Positions 24,707-33,982 of a DNA stretch of 41,797 nt are shown here, piece after piece. How positions within the stretch are numbered: position 1 is the first letter of the stretch; each line of letters begins with the position of its first letter. Position numbers and translations under genes: made by a program. The DNA comes from JBDHXE01 sp035445085 (GTDB lineage Bacteria; Bacteroidota; Ignavibacteria; Kapaibacteriales; UBA2268), in NCBI GenBank assembly GCA_035445085.1, contig DAOMQA010000022.1, positions 1 through 41,797 on the forward strand, in the 5' to 3' direction. Under the pieces are notes generated by a model. It was not told the origin of the DNA. It saw only the letters and a program-made list of their open reading frames with translations, and did no database searches.

Positions 24707-26197
24707 TTAACTTTTAAATTTATTATTTTTTAATTTTTGTTCAAAATACTTAGACAAATTTACAAATGGCAAACCTAGTATCAAATAAACAGCAGCTATA
24801 ATGAGCCCAGTACCAATATAATCATAATATGTAGCACTTAATTGTGTATATAACTTAGTTAATTCAACTAATGTAATTACTGATACTAATGATGAGTCTT
24901 TAAGTAATGAAATAAAGTCATTGGTCATCGGTGGAATAACTATTCTAAAAGCTTGCGGAATTATTATATACCTTAAGCTTTGCCTTCTATTTAAACCTAA
25001 TGCTAAGGCTGCTTCTAATTGACCTTTTGGTACTGCGTTTAGCCCTGCTCTATAATTTTCTGCCTCGTAAGCTGCATAATTTAACCCTAAACCCAAAACT
25101 GCTGCAACAAAAGGGGAGAGGCTAATTCCAATTGATGGCAGAGCATAAAATATAAAAAATAATTGAATAAGTAATGGTGTTCCTCTAACAATTTCAATAT
25201 ACATAATTGATATAATTGATAAGGGCTTAGGTGAATATATCCGAATAATTGCCAGAAACAAACCAAAAACTACTGCTAAAATCATAGCAATAATAGATAT
25301 ATTCAATGTTAAAACTGCAGCTTGCAAAATTAAGGGCATAAACCCAATGTATCTTGTTAATCTTTCTTCCAAACTAACATCCTTAAGCTGCGATTCTATA
25401 AAATAGTTATACATACTTGGAGCGGAGTCGGAAGGTGTGTAATCTTCAGTATAGTCCTGCATTTGCTTATTCCAAAGATTCCATCTTATTAGTATATTTT
25501 TAAGTTCTCCATTTTTAATTATTTGATTTAGTGCTAAATCTATGCTATCTTTTAATGATTTCTGATTTTTTCGTATAGCAATTCCATATTTTGCCTCTCC
25601 AACTTCAGGGTCTAATATTTTTAGGCTTTTATTCCAACCAACGTAGTACAAAGCTATTGGTGCATCAGCTAATACAGCATCAATTCTACCATTTTTCAAG
25701 TCCTCAAAAGCATTGAATTCACCTTCGTAAGTCAATGTTTTTAGTTTATCATTAGCTCTAAGAACTTTCTCTGCTAAAGAATTTTTTAATGCCCCTACCT
25801 TTTTACCATTTAATAAAAAGTAATTTTTAATATACTTTTCATTGCTTCTAACCAAAATTTTTAAATGTGTGATATAATATGGCACACTAAAGAGTATTTC
25901 TTTCTCCCTTTCATCTGTAATTTCTAAGCCATTTACCGCTATATCATAGTCATGTCGATTTAAACCGGGTATTAGCCCGTCCCACTGATTTTGAATAAAT
26001 ATCGGTTCTAATTTTAATTGACGTCCAAGTACTTTCATCAAATCTACTTCAAAGCCAATTAAATTACCAGGTTTGTTTGCGTCTTGAAAAATATAAGGTG
26101 CATTTCCCTCAGCGTCTGCTGCCCATTTTATATTTTTTGAAAATGAGAAGAGTATGGAACTTAGAAATATAAATAAAACAGTATAAATGGATTTCAT
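24707..26197 (-). CDS. Amino-acid ABC transporter, fused substrate-binding protein and permease
   Basis: A 496-residue fusion. A signal/anchor helix (about 1-20) is followed by a type-3 periplasmic binding domain (about 22-245: GNLIGFEVDLMKVLGRQL, DIAVNGLEITDEREKEILFS). A HisM/GlnP-type permease domain (about 265-490) has several membrane helices and the EAA loop EAALALGLNRRQSLRYIIIP. Such GlnPH-like fusions import polar amino acids such as glutamine, glutamate or arginine; the substrate cannot be read here. The ATPase gene ends 3 nt upstream on the same strand, so the two genes encode the whole transporter. Confidence 0.93.
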   Translation of the reverse strand: MKSIYTVLFIFLSSILFSFSKNIKWAADAEGNAPYIFQDANKPGNLIGFEVDLMKVLGRQLKLEPIFIQNQWDGLIPGLNRHDYDIAVNGLEITDEREKEILFSVPYYITHLKILVRSNEKYIKNYFLLNGKKVGALKNSLAEKVLRANDKLKTLTYEGEFNAFEDLKNGRIDAVLADAPIALYYVGWNKSLKILDPEVGEAKYGIAIRKNQKSLKDSIDLALNQIIKNGELKNILIRWNLWNKQMQDYTEDYTPSDSAPSMYNYFIESQLKDVSLEERLTRYIGFMPLILQAAVLTLNISIIAMILAVVFGLFLAIIRIYSPKPLSIISIMYIEIVRGTPLLIQLFFIFYALPSIGISLSPFVAAVLGLGLNYAAYEAENYRAGLNAVPKGQLEAALALGLNRRQSLRYIIIPQAFRIVIPPMTNDFISLLKDSSLVSVITLVELTKLYTQLSATYYDYIGTGLIIAAVYLILGLPFVNLSKYFEQKLKNNKFKS

Positions 26198-26200
26198 TAG

Positions 26201-27037
26201 CTACTCTATAATTATTTTGTTCAAATATTTAATAGTGCGGGCATCCTTGGGTCTTGATAATAAATCATCTGGGGTAGCAGCCTCAATAAATTCACCATTT
26301 TCCATATAGTATATTTTATCAGAAACTGCTCTTGCTAATCCCAAGGCATGTGTAACAATCACTTGTGTCATGCCATCTTGTTTTAGCATATTCATTATAT
26401 CTATTACATCTTTGACTAATTCTGGATCTAATGCAGAAGTAGGTTCGTCATAAAGCATAATTTTGGGCTCTAAAACTAGAGCCCTACAAATAGCTACTCT
26501 TTGTTGCTGGCCTCCAGACAATTGATTGGGATACCTATCTTTAAAAGCCACTATACCAAATTTATTAAGAATTTTAATTGATTTTTCATTAGCTAAATTA
26601 TCAGTAAGTTTTAAGGATAACTTTAGAGCAAGTTTTAAATTTTCTAAAACAGTAAGGTGAGGAAAAAGATTATATGATTGGAATAAAAAGCCTATAATTT
26701 TACGTATTGTATAGACTTTCTTTTTGAGCTCTGCATTAGATAATAAATCTGAATGATCGTTAAAATTCTTCGAAAAGCTCTTTCCAGTTATCTGGTATTT
26801 AGTTAATTCTTTACTATCTATTAAAATATTGTCTAATTGATAGCTCCCTTGAGAAAATAACTCAAGAAATATAAGTGAGCGAAGCAACGTTGTTTTACCA
26901 CATCCAGATCTGCCAATTATAGAAATTGTCTCTCCTTGATTAATATCTAAGGAGAGATTATTTAGTACAATATTATCTGAAAATCTTAATTGTAAATTTC
27001 TTACACTAAGTATTTTTGATACTTGGCTATTTAGCAA
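26201..27037 (-). CDS. Amino-acid ABC transporter ATP-binding protein
   Basis: A 278-residue GlnQ/HisP-type ATPase partner of the fused binding-permease protein. Walker A is GRSGCGKTT (42-50), the Q-loop LFQSYNLFPHLTV, the signature LSGGQQQRVAICRA, Walker B IMLYDEPTSALD and the H-loop VTHALGLAR. Between Walker A and the Q-loop it carries about 30 extra residues (roughly 80-115: KELTKYQITGKSFSKNFND...), making it longer than the usual ~240-residue GlnQ. It is the first gene of a two-gene minus-strand operon. Confidence 0.93.
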   Translation of the reverse strand: MLNSQVSKILSVRNLQLRFSDNIVLNNLSLDINQGETISIIGRSGCGKTTLLRSLIFLELFSQGSYQLDNILIDSKELTKYQITGKSFSKNFNDHSDLLSNAELKKKVYTIRKIIGFLFQSYNLFPHLTVLENLKLALKLSLKLTDNLANEKSIKILNKFGIVAFKDRYPNQLSGGQQQRVAICRALVLEPKIMLYDEPTSALDPELVKDVIDIMNMLKQDGMTQVIVTHALGLARAVSDKIYYMENGEFIEAATPDDLLSRPKDARTIKYLNKIIIE

Positions 27038-27121
27038 ATTAAAAAAACCTTTCTATCATTTATTATATATCAAATTTATTAAAAAAAAATGATATAATAA
27101 AACAATTTATTGGTTTAGTAA

Positions 27122-28063
27122 TTATTCTTGCTCTTGCAACCATCTTTCTGCATCTATTGCAGCAGTACAGCCTGAACCAGCTGCTGTAATAGCTTGTCTA
27201 TAAACATGGTCTTGAACATCACCACATGCAAAAACTCCAGCTAAGTTAGTATAAGATGATTTACCTTTAGTAATTAAATATCCATTATCATCAATATCTA
27301 GAATACCTTCAAATAATTTGGTATTTGGAGTGTGTCCTATTGCTAAAAATGCCCCTCCCGCTTGATGCACACTTGTTTCGCCTGTAATCACATTTTTTAA
27401 ACGAAGATGAGTTAATTTTTTAATTCCATTTTTTTCTTCACCTAAATATTCATCTACAATATGATTCGTAATAATATTAATCTTAGGGTTCTTTTGTGTT
27501 CTCTCAAGCATTATTTTTGAAGCACGGAATTCATCTCTTCTATGAACTAAAGTAACTGATTCAGCAAAACGTGTTAAATAATTAGCTTCTTCCATTGCTG
27601 TATCACCGCCACCGATAACAATAATTTTCTCGCCTCTAAAGAAAAATCCATCGCAAGTTGCGCAAGCCGAAATCCCTGCTCCCCAATAAGTTTGCTCACT
27701 AGGAATTTCAAGTAATTTTGCTTTTGCTCCTGTTGCAATGATAATGGAATCAGCGGTATAATCTCCGCTTTCTGAAGTTAATCTAAAAGGCTTATTCGTA
27801 AAATCTACAGATTCAATAGTTTCATACTTTGTTATTGCACCAAACTTTTGAGCTTGCTTTCTTAGTATTTCCATCATTTCTGGACCTTGTACACCATCTG
27901 GGAATCCAGGATAATTTTCAACTTCTGTAGTTATTGTTAGTTGCCCTCCAGGTTGCAATCCTTCAAATACTAACGTACTTAAATTAGCCCTGCTTGTGTA
28001 TAAAGCAGCAGTAAGACCAGCCGGACCACTACCTATAATTATTACCTTAAAATGCTTTGACAT
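27122..28063 (-). CDS. trxB: Thioredoxin reductase (NADPH)
   Basis: A 313-residue flavoprotein that reduces thioredoxin with NADPH. The FAD site is IIGSGPAGLTAALYTSR (9-25), the redox disulfide is C134-A-T-C137 (SACATCDGFFF), and the NADPH site is VIGGGDTAMEEANYL. The C-terminal FAD motif is GVFACGDVQDHVYRQAITAAGSG. The length matches low-molecular-weight bacterial TrxB. It is cytosolic and presumably recycles TrxA encoded at 10.8 kb, and through it fRMsr and perhaps the peroxidase. It is transcribed on its own, 84 nt downstream of the ABC ATPase. Confidence 0.96.
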   Translation of the reverse strand: MSKHFKVIIIGSGPAGLTAALYTSRANLSTLVFEGLQPGGQLTITTEVENYPGFPDGVQGPEMMEILRKQAQKFGAITKYETIESVDFTNKPFRLTSESGDYTADSIIIATGAKAKLLEIPSEQTYWGAGISACATCDGFFFRGEKIIVIGGGDTAMEEANYLTRFAESVTLVHRRDEFRASKIMLERTQKNPKINIITNHIVDEYLGEEKNGIKKLTHLRLKNVITGETSVHQAGGAFLAIGHTPNTKLFEGILDIDDNGYLITKGKSSYTNLAGVFACGDVQDHVYRQAITAAGSGCTAAIDAERWLQEQE

Positions 28064-28173
28064 AATATTTCCCTTATATTTTTTAATTTTATAAATATTT
28101 TATTTTTCTTTTATTTTTCTGCATACATTGCCAGCGAGTAATATAGACGTTGGTTTTGAAGTAATCATTTATT

Positions 28174-29385
28174 TTACTCTGTTCTTATGCTTTTATAAAT
28201 ATTTATCACGCTAGCTTTATATGACGGATAAAGCGCAGCTAATGAGGAAAGCAACATAGATGCAAGCACAATAAATACAATTTCGGCTGAATCTACCTTA
28301 AATGGAATAGCATCAATAATATATTTATGTGAATCAATACTAAAGATTTTATAATTTTCTTGTAAATATAATACACTTAAACCTAATATTAAACCACATA
28401 AAGTACCTAATATCCCAGTAAAAGTTCCCAAATTAAAGAATATATTATAAATATTAGATTGATTAGCACCTAAGCTTCTAAACACTCCTATATCTTTTCT
28501 TTTTTCGTATACCGTCATAGTAAGCGATATGAATATATTAAAAATTGCTAATAAAACTATTAACCCTAATATGCTAAATGTAGAAACCTTTTCCATCTTC
28601 ATTATAGAAAAAAGTACTGGATTTAAATCCTCCCAAGTCTTTATTTTCAGCCCTTTAGGCAATATTCGAGCAATTTTTAACTTAATATCATTTAAATCAT
28701 TGATGTTTTCTAAACGTACATTGATTTGATTAATTTGTTTAACTTCAGGATTGGTTAATAATTGAGCATCTTGCAGGCTTATAAATGATAAGTTCGCATC
28801 ATAATCCTTAATATTGGAATTATATATTTCACCTACCGAAAAGGAATAAGCATCATTAAAATCACTACCTGCAATTATATTGTCTAAATCCTTTAGAGGT
28901 AATAGGGTTAAAGTATCATTATATCGTAAATTCATACTATTAGCAATATCTATCCCTATCGATATCTTAGGTAAATTTGTATTTTTAATCCTATTAATAT
29001 TCCTATAAATATTACCCTTAATTATATAAGTATTATCTGAATTAATCTCAACCTTTCTAATTTTACCAGATTTAAACAACAACCCTTCAAAACTAATACT
29101 CTGCTGAATACTTTTTATCCCACTTATCAATTTTAAGTTATTGCTTAAATTGGAATCTACCGAAAAAAAATTATTATCGTTAGATAAGATTTGTATATGA
29201 GGGTCAAAGCCTAAGAATTGCTCTTTTGTCAAACTTTGAAAACCATTAAAAATAGAAGTAACTACAATTAAAATTGCGACACCTATTGCAATACCTAAGA
29301 ATGACAATAAACTAATAATCGTAATAAATTGAAACTGCCTTTTGGCAAAAAAATACTTCTTAGCAATAAAAAAACTAACTAACAT
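28174..29385 (-). CDS. LolC/LolE-type (FtsX-fold) ABC transporter permease
   Basis: A 403-residue inner-membrane protein with four predicted helices (about 20-45, 265-290, 315-345 and 370-392). A periplasmic MacB-like core domain lies between the first and second helices. The opening FFIAKKYFFAKRQFQFITIISLLSFLG and VTSIFNGFQ are typical of lipoprotein-releasing LolC/E permeases, as is the KRKDIGVFRSLGAN coupling segment. No LolD ATPase is adjacent, so it must pair with one encoded elsewhere. Its start overlaps the ppk1 end by 11 nt, suggesting coupled expression. Confidence 0.88.
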   Translation of the reverse strand: MLVSFFIAKKYFFAKRQFQFITIISLLSFLGIAIGVAILIVVTSIFNGFQSLTKEQFLGFDPHIQILSNDNNFFSVDSNLSNNLKLISGIKSIQQSISFEGLLFKSGKIRKVEINSDNTYIIKGNIYRNINRIKNTNLPKISIGIDIANSMNLRYNDTLTLLPLKDLDNIIAGSDFNDAYSFSVGEIYNSNIKDYDANLSFISLQDAQLLTNPEVKQINQINVRLENINDLNDIKLKIARILPKGLKIKTWEDLNPVLFSIMKMEKVSTFSILGLIVLLAIFNIFISLTMTVYEKRKDIGVFRSLGANQSNIYNIFFNLGTFTGILGTLCGLILGLSVLYLQENYKIFSIDSHKYIIDAIPFKVDSAEIVFIVLASMLLSSLAALYPSYKASVINIYKSIRTE

Positions 29386-31498
29386 GATAAGAAGACTTAA
29401 CTTTAATTTTATCTAAAAAGTATTTTTGAGCTGAAACGGGCTTTTCGCCTACTTTTACTTCTCTCTTAATATAATCACCATTTTTAGATAATTCCCATGA
29501 ATTTAGATTATCTGACCAATAAACATCTAATATATTCTTTAATTTTCTTTGAAGCTTTTTATTGTTTACTTTGAACATTAATTCAACTCTTTTGTGCAAA
29601 TTCCTACTCATCCAATCAGCACTAGATAAATAATATTCTTCATTACCGCTATTTTTAAAATAAAATATCCTAGAATGCTCTAAAAATCTTCCTATAATAG
29701 AACGAACTTCAATATTATCTGATACATCTTTTATTCCTGGCTTTAAACAACATATCCCACGAACTAATAACTTTATTTTTACACCTTTTTGGGAGGCCCT
29801 ATATAAGGCTGGTATTACATCTCTATGAGCTAATGCGTTCATTTTTGCTATAATCAATCCCGGATTGTCCGGAGTATGTAGTTCAATTTCTCTATTAATT
29901 AAATTAATAATATTATCTTTTAAATTGATTGGTGCCAAAATAAACTGTTTCCAACCTTGATGATAGGAATAGGCAGTTAGATAATTAAATAAATATGTTG
30001 CATCATTTGCAAAATCAGTATTACTCGTAAACAAACTTACATCAGTATACAGCCTCGCTGTTATTTGATTATAATTTCCAGTAGAAAGGTGTAAGTATGT
30101 TTTAAGTTCATCGCCTTCTTGTCTTACTATCATTGCAATTTTGCAATGTGTCTTTAGCCCAGGTACACCATAAACAACATGCGCGCCAACCCGTTCTAAA
30201 GCTTTTGCCCATATTATGTTTTTTTCCTCATCAAATCTAGCCTTTAGCTCAACAAATGCTGTGATTATCTTGCCATTTTCCGCTGCTTTTTTTAATGCCT
30301 CAACTATCCCTGAATTTAATCCAGTTCTATATAAAGTAATCTTAATGGCAACAACTTTATCGTCGCAAGCTGCTTCATTTATTAGTTTAAGTGTTGTATT
30401 GGTAAAAGAGTCAAAAGGATGATGTAATAAAATATCAGATTTAGATATTTCTTCAAAAATATTCTTATCATCTTTAAATTCCGCTGGAATAAAAGATTGA
30501 AAAGGGGTATCTTTAATACTCCATAAATCTAATTTATAAAGTTGCATAAAATCAATTAAGTTCAAAGGTCGGTTATGAATATATACATCATTTGGTTCTA
30601 ATTCTAAAGCATTCATTAATAAATTTACTAAGTAATCTGGCATCCTAGAACTTACTTCTAATCTTACCGCTGCTCTTTCCCAATTTCTCTGTTTAATTTG
30701 TTCTGCCAACTCCGATAGCAAATCATCTGCTTCATCTTCCGCAATTTCTATATCTGCATCTCTGGTAACACGGAAAGTACTAGCTACCTGAATTTCAAAA
30801 CCTGGGAACAAATCATTTGAAAAGGCTTTAATTATATGTTCTACAAGTATATAATCACCAGTATTCCCCATATCTAATTTAATGAAACGTTGTAGAACGG
30901 CTGGTAATTGCACAAATGCAACGTGCCGAGATTCGATTTTACTGCGTTTATCAATCAATAAGAATGCTATATTGAGGCTTCTATTGATTAGACGAGGAAA
31001 TGGATTGGTCGGTCCCAAGCTAATTGGAGTAAGAATAGGCATAATTCTTTTGTAAAATATATCTTTAACTTTAGCTTGATTAATACTATCTAATTGTTCA
31101 TATTTATAGAAATTAATTCCATTTTTTTCTAATTCTGGGAAAATATTATTTATAAGTATTTCTTCTTGCTGTTTATAAATTGGCAAAAGTCTTCTGCGAA
31201 TTTCTAATAATTGGTTAGTTGGTGGCATTCCATCATACGACAACTCTATCATATCACCCGCCACTTGACTTTTTAAGCCAGCTACCCGTATCATAAAGAA
31301 CTCATCTAAATTTGAACTCACAATAGCACAAAATTTTAAACGTTCTAATAGAGGTTGCTCGGGTTTAAGTGCTTCGGATAAAACTCTTCTTTGGAATTCA
31401 ATTAAACTGAGTTCCCTATTAAAGAATAAGTCTGGATTATTATCTAACTTAATTCTGTCAACAATTATAGTATCTTTATTATTAGAATTTGTCATCAT
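29375..31498 (-). CDS. ppk1: Polyphosphate kinase 1
   Basis: PPK1 reversibly makes polyphosphate from ATP. The 707-residue length is normal and the four family domains are present. The N-terminal helical domain begins FFNRELSLIEFQRRVL; the middle domain includes LSDWAE-like NRSLNIAFLL. The two phospholipase-D-like C-terminal domains contain the phosphorylated His H470 (YLHLSTGNYN) and H608 (LEHSRIFYF), matching E. coli H435 and H592. It is followed by the LolC/E-like gene with an 11-nt overlap, and tRNA-Ser lies upstream on the same strand. I see no promoter match that stands out in the 90-nt gap. Confidence 0.96.
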   Translation of the reverse strand: MMTNSNNKDTIIVDRIKLDNNPDLFFNRELSLIEFQRRVLSEALKPEQPLLERLKFCAIVSSNLDEFFMIRVAGLKSQVAGDMIELSYDGMPPTNQLLEIRRRLLPIYKQQEEILINNIFPELEKNGINFYKYEQLDSINQAKVKDIFYKRIMPILTPISLGPTNPFPRLINRSLNIAFLLIDKRSKIESRHVAFVQLPAVLQRFIKLDMGNTGDYILVEHIIKAFSNDLFPGFEIQVASTFRVTRDADIEIAEDEADDLLSELAEQIKQRNWERAAVRLEVSSRMPDYLVNLLMNALELEPNDVYIHNRPLNLIDFMQLYKLDLWSIKDTPFQSFIPAEFKDDKNIFEEISKSDILLHHPFDSFTNTTLKLINEAACDDKVVAIKITLYRTGLNSGIVEALKKAAENGKIITAFVELKARFDEEKNIIWAKALERVGAHVVYGVPGLKTHCKIAMIVRQEGDELKTYLHLSTGNYNQITARLYTDVSLFTSNTDFANDATYLFNYLTAYSYHQGWKQFILAPINLKDNIINLINREIELHTPDNPGLIIAKMNALAHRDVIPALYRASQKGVKIKLLVRGICCLKPGIKDVSDNIEVRSIIGRFLEHSRIFYFKNSGNEEYYLSSADWMSRNLHKRVELMFKVNNKKLQRKLKNILDVYWSDNLNSWELSKNGDYIKREVKVGEKPVSAQKYFLDKIKVKSSYHVS

Positions 31499-31585
31499 CT
31501 TTAAAAAGTCATTTCAAAGAATGCAAAATAATTAAAAAGTAGATAATAAAAAAGTGGTATAAATTTTGACATAATTATTATATTG

Positions 31586-31672
31586 CGGAAAAGGAGGGAT
31601 TCGAACCCTCGGTACCGTTACCGGTACACACGCTTTCCAGGCGTGCCAGTTCAACCACTCCTGCACCTTTCC
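31586..31672 (-). tRNA. tRNA-Ser (anticodon GGA)
   Basis: An 87-nt class II tRNA. The acceptor stem is GGAAAGG/CTTTTCC with discriminator G. The anticodon stem CACGC/GCGTG has loop CTGGAAA, so the anticodon is GGA. A long variable arm with stem TACCG/CGGTA and a T arm GAGGG-TTCGAAT-CCCTC follow. The 3' CCA is not encoded. Confidence 0.95.
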
Positions 31673-31726
31673 GTAAGCCGAGTTACAAAGATAGTATTTT
31701 TTTTTGAATTAGAGAAGTGAAATTTA

Positions 31727-32842
31727 GTGGACGAATCGAAAAGAGAATTGCTTAGAAACATTGGAATTGTTAGCACTAGCTTGATGTTAGGCAACAAATT
31801 AATTGCTAATGATTATATTGAAGACGATGGTAGATTAATAAATTACCGCGATACTACTTCAACATTGAACGGTAACAGCTTGGTAATAAAAGATATTGTC
31901 AATTTAAGACCTTTAAAAATAACTCCTAAGGGTTTAATAAAAGGTAGCAAAATTGCATTCACCTCACCTGCAAGCTCTACTAGTATGGGAGAAATTGCTT
32001 CTACGGTGAATTTTTATAAAAAGATGGGTTGTGAAGTTGTAATTGGAGATACTATCAAGTTACAAAAAAATAATTATAGATATTTTTCAGCTCCAGATAA
32101 ACAAAGAGCAGAAGAATTTATGAAATATATTGAGGATAAAACTATTTCTGCTATTGTTTGTGGGCGCGGTGGCTATGGATCAGGTAGAATTTTGCAGCAC
32201 CTTAATTTTGATATAATAAAAAATAATCCTAAAATTATCATAGGATTTAGTGATATTACTATTTTATTGTTGGCAATTAGTAAGCTAACTGGTTTAGTTA
32301 CCTACCACGGTCCTGTAGCTTCAGTAAAATTAAATAATTTTACAATCTCAAATTTATTGAATTCGATTTTTTATAAAGAAAAGTTTGATGACATTAAATT
32401 ATCAGATATTAAAATCATGAATGATGGGATAGTTGAGGGTGAAATAATAGGGGGCAACTTAACAATGATAATTTCCTCTATGGGAACTCCATATGAAATT
32501 GATACTAAAAATAAAATCTTATTTATTGAAGATGTTTCTGTTAATGCTTATGAAATAGACAGAATGCTTACGCAGCTGTATAATGCAAATAAATTACAAG
32601 AATCACATGCTATTGTATTTAATGGTTTTAAAAATATTAATACAAGAAGACCTTTTTACCCTAACAAAGGGTACTCAATAAAAGAAGTTATAGAGCAAAT
32701 TGTTAAGCCCTTAGGCAAGCCCTTAATATATGACTTTGAGTTTGGGCATGAAAGCAATATGGTAACCTTGCCTATTGGTATTAATATAAGGTTAGACTTA
32801 AATAAAAAGCTTTTATCATTTTTAGAAAGACCGACTACCTGA
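31727..32842 (+). CDS. S66 family LD-carboxypeptidase-like peptidase
   Basis: A 371-residue peptidase of the LdcA/MccF family; LdcA trims the terminal D-Ala from L,D tetrapeptides of recycled peptidoglycan. The catalytic triad is visible: S175 (GFSDITILL), E268 (LFIEDV) and H341 (FEFGHESN). The RGGYGSGRIL segment (147-156) is also conserved. The start is GTG 31727; the first ATG (31784) would cut a hydrophobic leader. The N-terminus SKRELLRNIGIVSTSLMLG resembles a weak Tat signal (KR instead of RR), so it may be exported, unlike cytosolic E. coli LdcA. Residues about 25-65 are an extra linker. Confidence 0.9.
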   Translation: MDESKRELLRNIGIVSTSLMLGNKLIANDYIEDDGRLINYRDTTSTLNGNSLVIKDIVNLRPLKITPKGLIKGSKIAFTSPASSTSMGEIASTVNFYKKMGCEVVIGDTIKLQKNNYRYFSAPDKQRAEEFMKYIEDKTISAIVCGRGGYGSGRILQHLNFDIIKNNPKIIIGFSDITILLLAISKLTGLVTYHGPVASVKLNNFTISNLLNSIFYKEKFDDIKLSDIKIMNDGIVEGEIIGGNLTMIISSMGTPYEIDTKNKILFIEDVSVNAYEIDRMLTQLYNANKLQESHAIVFNGFKNINTRRPFYPNKGYSIKEVIEQIVKPLGKPLIYDFEFGHESNMVTLPIGINIRLDLNKKLLSFLERPTT

Positions 32843-33038
32843 TGATTTTTTTTGGCAACTTTAAAGAACTAAGAACTTACTTTATATTTAGACTATAAAT
32901 TATATATTATCAGATAGTTACGTATATTTCCTACATTTTACTAAATCTTATCATGTTTTGCATAGTCTATATTAATCATACTAAGAGCTTCAGATACTAT
33001 TCTTCGTTGTTTAATATAAATTTATAAGTATTTTTTTT

Positions 33039-33063
33039 AATTAATAAATTGAATTTATTAATT
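33039..33063. repeat. 11-bp inverted repeat in the DUF58 gene leader
   Basis: AATTAATAAAT (33039-33049) and ATTTATTAATT (33053-33063) are perfect inverted repeats with a 3-nt spacer, ending 25 nt before the DUF58 ATG. It could be an operator or a leader hairpin, but an all-A/T palindrome in AT-rich DNA may be chance. The rest of the 246-nt gap (32843-33088) shows nothing I can name. Confidence 0.35.
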
Positions 33064-33088
33064 TTATTCTTAATTCGTCAATTGTATT

Positions 33089-33982
33089 ATGGAAGATTAC
33101 AGAAAATACTTATTACCGGAAACAGTTGCTCAAATGTCTAATCTTGAATTAATTGCAAGATTAGTCGTTGAGGGATTTATAACAGGTTTACATCGCTCGC
33201 CTTATCATGGATTTAGTGTTGAATTTGCCGAACATAGGCAGTATAGACCAGGGGATGAAACACGCAATATAGATTGGAAAGTTTACGCTAGAACTAATAA
33301 ATACTATGTCAAGCAGTACGAAGAGGAAACTAATTTACGTTCAATGATTGCTATCGATACTAGTGCTTCAATGAAATATAAATCAACAAATAATATTTCG
33401 AAATTCGAGTATGCTATTTACTTATCTGCCGCGCTTGCTACTTTAATGATAAAACAAAGAGATGCCGTAGGAGTAGCCACATATAATGATGGCATAAGTA
33501 AATATTATCCTCCTAATTCAAAAGCTTCATATTTAACTGAAATTCTTAAAATGCTCTCTGAAGTGGTACCCTCTGATATTACTTCAACTTCAAAAGCATT
33601 AGACAGTTTAGCGGAGAGAATTAAAAGACGTGGCTTAGTAATTATAATGAGTGATTTTTTAGATGATTTCGATTCAGTAATTAATGCACTCAAGCATTTT
33701 AGGCATAGGAACCATGAGGTTATTGCTTTCCAGATATTAGACCCTCGAGAAATTGATTTTAAATTAGGTCAAGGTAGCACCTTCAAAGACTTAGAAACAG
33801 GCGAAGAAATAGTAAGCCACCCGATTCATATCCAACATTCATATTCACAGCAAGTAAAGGAATTTACTAATAAAATTAAAAACGAATGTTTTAACCATAA
33901 TATTGATTATAATCTGATAGACACTAGCACGCCTTTCGATAAAGCTATGCTGGGGTATCTTACAAAACGTAAAAAGATGTAA
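33089..33982 (+). CDS. DUF58 domain protein with VWA-like fold
   Basis: A 297-residue cytosolic protein. The DUF58 signature is VEFAEHRQYRPGDETRNIDW (44-63), followed by KVYARTNKYYVKQYEEE. A von Willebrand A-like domain follows, with a MIDAS motif D90-T-S92-A-S94 (AIDTSASM). DUF58 proteins usually sit in operons with a MoxR-family AAA+ ATPase and BatA/BatB-type membrane proteins. Here none of these is adjacent, so the gene is an orphan in this window. Its stop directly abuts the stop of the convergent methyltransferase gene with no spacer. Confidence 0.93.
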   Translation: MEDYRKYLLPETVAQMSNLELIARLVVEGFITGLHRSPYHGFSVEFAEHRQYRPGDETRNIDWKVYARTNKYYVKQYEEETNLRSMIAIDTSASMKYKSTNNISKFEYAIYLSAALATLMIKQRDAVGVATYNDGISKYYPPNSKASYLTEILKMLSEVVPSDITSTSKALDSLAERIKRRGLVIIMSDFLDDFDSVINALKHFRHRNHEVIAFQILDPREIDFKLGQGSTFKDLETGEEIVSHPIHIQHSYSQQVKEFTNKIKNECFNHNIDYNLIDTSTPFDKAMLGYLTKRKKM

